From an uncultured Lachnospiraceae bacterium (GTDB taxonomy: Bacteria; Bacillota; Clostridia; Lachnospirales; Lachnospiraceae): 22,116 nucleotides of DNA. How positions within the stretch are numbered: position 1 is the stretch's first letter; each line of letters starts with the position of its first letter. The notes beneath the pieces were generated by a model. The model saw nothing but the letters and a program-made list of their open reading frames with translations. It did not search any database and was not told the DNA's origin. The translations under genes were made by a program, and so were the position numbers. Shown in pieces: positions 20,330-22,116 of the stretch. The stretch is taken from NCBI GenBank assembly GCA_910586315.1, contig CAJUIP010000046.1, forward strand, positions 1 through 22,116. The letters are read 5' to 3'.

Positions 20330-21171
20330 TGAAAACACCGGAACAGCTAAAAGGAGCAATCCGAAATTTTGCGGCAAAGAATCATCTAAGGGCTTTGGAT
20401 GTGCAGCATATGTTTATGTTTGAACGCATTTTGGAGCGGCTTGCCGTATCGCCTTACGCACAGAATTTTATTCTGAAAGGCGGACTGCTGATTTCCTCAA
20501 TGATTGGGGTTGGAGCCAGAACTACAATGGACATGGATACGACCGTAAGAGGGATACAGCTGGAGGAAGAGGAAATCGTCAAAATCTTCAAGGAGATTCT
20601 TGCCATTGATACCGGCGATGGGATAACCTTTGAGTATCAGCGCATTGAACCGATCCGGGAAGAGGACGCCTATAATAATTTCCGTATTCATATAACAGCG
20701 AAATATGGGAAGATAAACAGTCCTATGAAAGTGGATGTTACGACTGGGGATAAAATCACTCCGGCGGCCATTCAGTATGATTACCCACTTATATTTGAGG
20801 ACAAAACAGTTCCGATTATGGCCTACACGCTTGAGACGGTGCTGGCTGAGAAGTATGAAACCATTATTCACAGGAACATAGGAAATACAAGAGCCAGGGA
20901 TTTTTATGATCTGCATGTCCTTTATCATGAGCGTAAGGACAGCGTCAGGCCGGATATCTTAAAAATGGCGATTGAACATACCGCAGTCAAAAGAGAGTCA
21001 ATGGATATGCTGAAAGATTGGAAGGATATCATGCGGGATATGCGTGAGGAAACTGCGCTTTACAGCCTGTGGCGGAATTATGCGGCGGAGAACAGTTATG
21101 CGGAAGGTTTGGAATTTCATGTGCTTTTGGATACGGTTGAAGAGATTGCGGAACTGATTGGTATAAATTGA
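20329..21171 (+). CDS. abiEii: AbiEii/AbiGii-family nucleotidyltransferase toxin
   Basis: A 280-residue toxin. Motif I is FILKGGLLISSMIG followed by ARTTMDMDTTV, the K-G-G...T-x-D-x-D nucleotidyltransferase signature (Asp68/Asp70 are the likely metal ligands). Further on, LAEKYETIIHRNIGNTRARDFYDLHVLY (about 178-206) is the conserved K-x-x-x-I-x-R...R-x-x-D-x-Y-D-L motif. AbiEii toxins are bacteriostatic and transfer nucleotides to cellular targets such as tRNA; the system gives phage abortive infection and stabilises mobile elements. Length and motifs look complete, so the toxin is probably active. It is followed by 119 bases with no gene, then an AT-rich XRE gene. Confidence 0.88.
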   Translation: MKTPEQLKGAIRNFAAKNHLRALDVQHMFMFERILERLAVSPYAQNFILKGGLLISSMIGVGARTTMDMDTTVRGIQLEEEEIVKIFKEILAIDTGDGITFEYQRIEPIREEDAYNNFRIHITAKYGKINSPMKVDVTTGDKITPAAIQYDYPLIFEDKTVPIMAYTLETVLAEKYETIIHRNIGNTRARDFYDLHVLYHERKDSVRPDILKMAIEHTAVKRESMDMLKDWKDIMRDMREETALYSLWRNYAAENSYAEGLEFHVLLDTVEEIAELIGIN

Positions 21172-21257
21172 AATTTATAAAATGATGAAACAACAAATTG
21201 GGAGATGTCTGTGCTTTATTCAAGTTTTATTTCGTGTTTATATCAACTTTTATCCTA

Positions 21258-21263
21258 TATAAT
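21258..21263 (+). promoter_or_regulatory. Candidate -10 of the AT-rich XRE gene
   Basis: TATAAT, 28 bases before the start codon. The -35 region at the right distance (TGTTTA, 21235-21240) is poor, so the promoter is weak or activator-dependent. Confidence 0.4.
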
Positions 21264-21290
21264 TAAGATTAGAAAAGGAGTTGACAAAAC

Positions 21291-21761
21291 ATGAATCAAA
21301 AGAAAATTGGAGCATTTATTGCAGAGTGCAGAAAAAGAAAAAAACTGACACAATTGGAATTAGCTGAAAAATTGTGTGTGACAGACCGTTCTGTTTCAAA
21401 CTGGGAAAATGGAGTTTGTCTGCCTGATGCAAGTTTATACAGATTACTTTGTGATATACTGCAAATATCCATCAATGAACTATTTGCAGGTGAATTTGTT
21501 TGTGATGAAAATTATAAAAACGTTGCAGATGAAAACCTTCTTATTTTGTTGGAACATAGATTATATGATACCACTTCAAAAGAGATAAGTTTTGACGAGT
21601 TTCATGATTATTTAAGGAAAATTTCGGAAATATCTTTATTATTACAAAGATTTGAAGATAAACAACAAGCCATAGCTTATCTCGTGAATGAAACGGGGGC
21701 ATCAGAAGAAGAGTGTGCATCTGCATATGATATTTATATGAGAATATTTGATTATAAGTAG
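21291..21761 (+). CDS. XRE-family regulator with C-terminal domain
   Basis: A 156-residue protein. The HTH is at residues 4-66: KIGAFIAECRKRKKLTQLELAEKLCVTDRSVSNWENGVCLPDASLYRLLCDILQISINELFAGE, a classic Xre pattern with the S-V-S-N-W-E recognition helix. The C-terminal 85 residues are acidic and helical (SFDEFHDYLRKISEISLLLQRFEDKQQAIAYLVNETGASEEECASAYDIYMRIF), probably for oligomerisation or ligand sensing. Codon use is markedly AT-rich (many AAA, TTA and GAA codons) compared with the AAA+/VWA genes, suggesting separate origin. Ribosome-binding site AAAGGAG is at 21274-21280. It may regulate itself or the AbiE pair. Confidence 0.87.
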   Translation: MNQKKIGAFIAECRKRKKLTQLELAEKLCVTDRSVSNWENGVCLPDASLYRLLCDILQISINELFAGEFVCDENYKNVADENLLILLEHRLYDTTSKEISFDEFHDYLRKISEISLLLQRFEDKQQAIAYLVNETGASEEECASAYDIYMRIFDYK

Positions 21762-21829
21762 TATTGATTTAGACATATTCCAGTTTCTTACTTGTTTCAG
21801 AAGAACATTTATAAAATTTACAGTTAGTT

Positions 21830-21867
21830 AAGGCAAGACAAACCGAAAGGGGCTGTTTTGCCTTTCA
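21830..21867 (+). terminator. Probable terminator after the XRE gene
   Basis: AAGGCAAGACA (21830-21840) pairs with TGTTTTGCCTT (21854-21864) over 11 positions with one G-T wobble, around an inner CC-GAAA-GG mini-hairpin. The T tract is short (TTTCACTTT), so efficiency is uncertain. Confidence 0.5.
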
Positions 21868-21881
21868 CTTTGTTATGGTGT

Positions 21882-21904
21882 GCTGCCTTTACGGCGGCTT
21901 TTTT
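21882..21904 (+). terminator. Intrinsic terminator upstream of the DUF3789 gene
   Basis: GCTGCC-TTTAC-GGCGGC followed by TTTTTT. Only ten bases separate its T run from the GGAAGGAGG ribosome-binding site of the next small gene. Confidence 0.75.
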
Positions 21905-21932
21905 ATATTTTCAGGAAGGAGGAAAGATAGCG

Positions 21933-22043
21933 ATGAATATTCTGTGCTTTTTTGCTGGACTTTTTATAGGCGGTATGTTTGGTGTGGTATTTATGTGCCT
22001 GTTACAGATAAACCGGCACTGTTATAGGGATAAGAGGCAGTAA
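21933..22043 (+). CDS. DUF3789-like small membrane peptide (36 aa)
   Basis: Starts MNILCFFAGLFIGGMFGVVF and ends QINRHCYRDKRQ: one hydrophobic glycine-rich helix followed by a short basic tail. This is the exact layout of DUF3789, tiny membrane proteins common in Clostridia mobile elements, with the pattern F-x-x-G-L-F-[IV]-G-G-x-x-G-V-x-x-M-C-L-[LM]-Q. The strong ribosome-binding site GGAAGGAGG at 21914-21922 selects this ATG; an in-frame ATG at 21858 would run through the terminator. The gene sits between a terminator and the promoter cassette at 22058. Function is unknown. Confidence 0.78.
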   Translation: MNILCFFAGLFIGGMFGVVFMCLLQINRHCYRDKRQ

Positions 22044-22057
22044 AACCGGCACTTTCG

Positions 22058-22115
22058 TTTCGGACGGATTGACTATTGTGATGAATTCTGCTATAATACA
22101 TATATCAGTATCAAG
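22058..22115 (+). repeat. ssb promoter cassette, copy 2
   Basis: 49 of 58 positions match 8788-8845, including the -35, the -10 and the start of the transcribed leader. The window ends inside it, so whether the leader hairpin and an ssb-like gene follow is unknown. Confidence 0.8.
22069..22097 (+). promoter_or_regulatory. Sigma-A promoter at the window edge
   Basis: TTGACT (22069-22074), a 17-base spacer and TATAAT (22092-22097), the same elements and spacing as the ssb promoter. It drives whatever lies right of the window. Confidence 0.8.
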
Positions 22116-22116
22116 T

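Noticed and set aside
1..22116. CRISPR array, tRNA or rRNA genes, insertion sequences
   Set aside because: No regularly spaced repeats of CRISPR type, no cloverleaf or rRNA segment and no transposase-like protein were seen on either strand by eye.

Overview
The window looks like part of a large integrative/conjugative element, plasmid or prophage-like island of a Clostridia host (Lachnospiraceae/Oscillospiraceae type). This rests on purine-rich GGAGG ribosome-binding sites before almost every gene, sigma-A-type promoters with 17-bp spacers, many intrinsic terminators, and protein families typical of Firmicutes mobile elements (YodL, DUF4314, DUF3789, an extra SSB, AbiE, XRE regulators). No relaxase, integrase, coupling protein or structural phage gene lies inside, so the exact class of element cannot be fixed from this stretch. 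Almost everything is on the + strand; the only convincing minus-strand gene is the XRE regulator at 6470-6739.

Layout. (1) 9-4934: a lone BRCT protein, a terminator, then a tightly packed run of small accessory genes joined by ATGA or other short overlaps. Recognisable members are a DUF4241-like protein, a DUF4262-like protein, a YodL-domain protein and a YkgJ-type cysteine-cluster protein; the rest are unknown. (2) 4955-6418: a palindromic terminator, a second YkgJ paralogue and an unknown protein with an SSB-like C-terminal tip. (3) 6435-7132: a bidirectional terminator, the divergent XRE repressor, a control region with two matching TATCT-N5-AGATA operators around a promoter, and a decayed stretch with an 11-bp tandem repeat. 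(4) 7133-8773: a zinc-ribbon tail-anchored protein and three small unknown proteins. (5) 8788-9581: an SSB transcription unit with a strong promoter, a leader carrying a strong terminator-like hairpin, ssb, and a terminator. (6) 9604-14927: a four-gene operon of a small soluble protein, a two-helix membrane-anchored protein, a MoxR/CobS-like AAA+ ATPase, and a large protein with an HELGH metallopeptidase-like motif and a C-terminal von Willebrand A domain. This is the best candidate for an under-described molecular machine. (7) 15007-19548: four unknown proteins, an orphan DNA methyltransferase with a winged-helix tail, and a DUF4314 protein. (8) 19664-21761: an AbiEi/AbiEii toxin-antitoxin pair with its own promoter and an AT-rich XRE gene, which look like inserted cargo. 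(9) 21882-22116: a terminator, a 36-residue DUF3789 membrane peptide, and a second copy of the ssb promoter cassette at the window edge.

A recurring architectural theme is that intrinsic terminators sit directly upstream of the ribosome-binding site of the next co-directional gene, with no room for a promoter between them. Either these hairpins are leaky or the element uses conditional read-through (antitermination). All function calls come from reading motifs by eye; no database search was possible.
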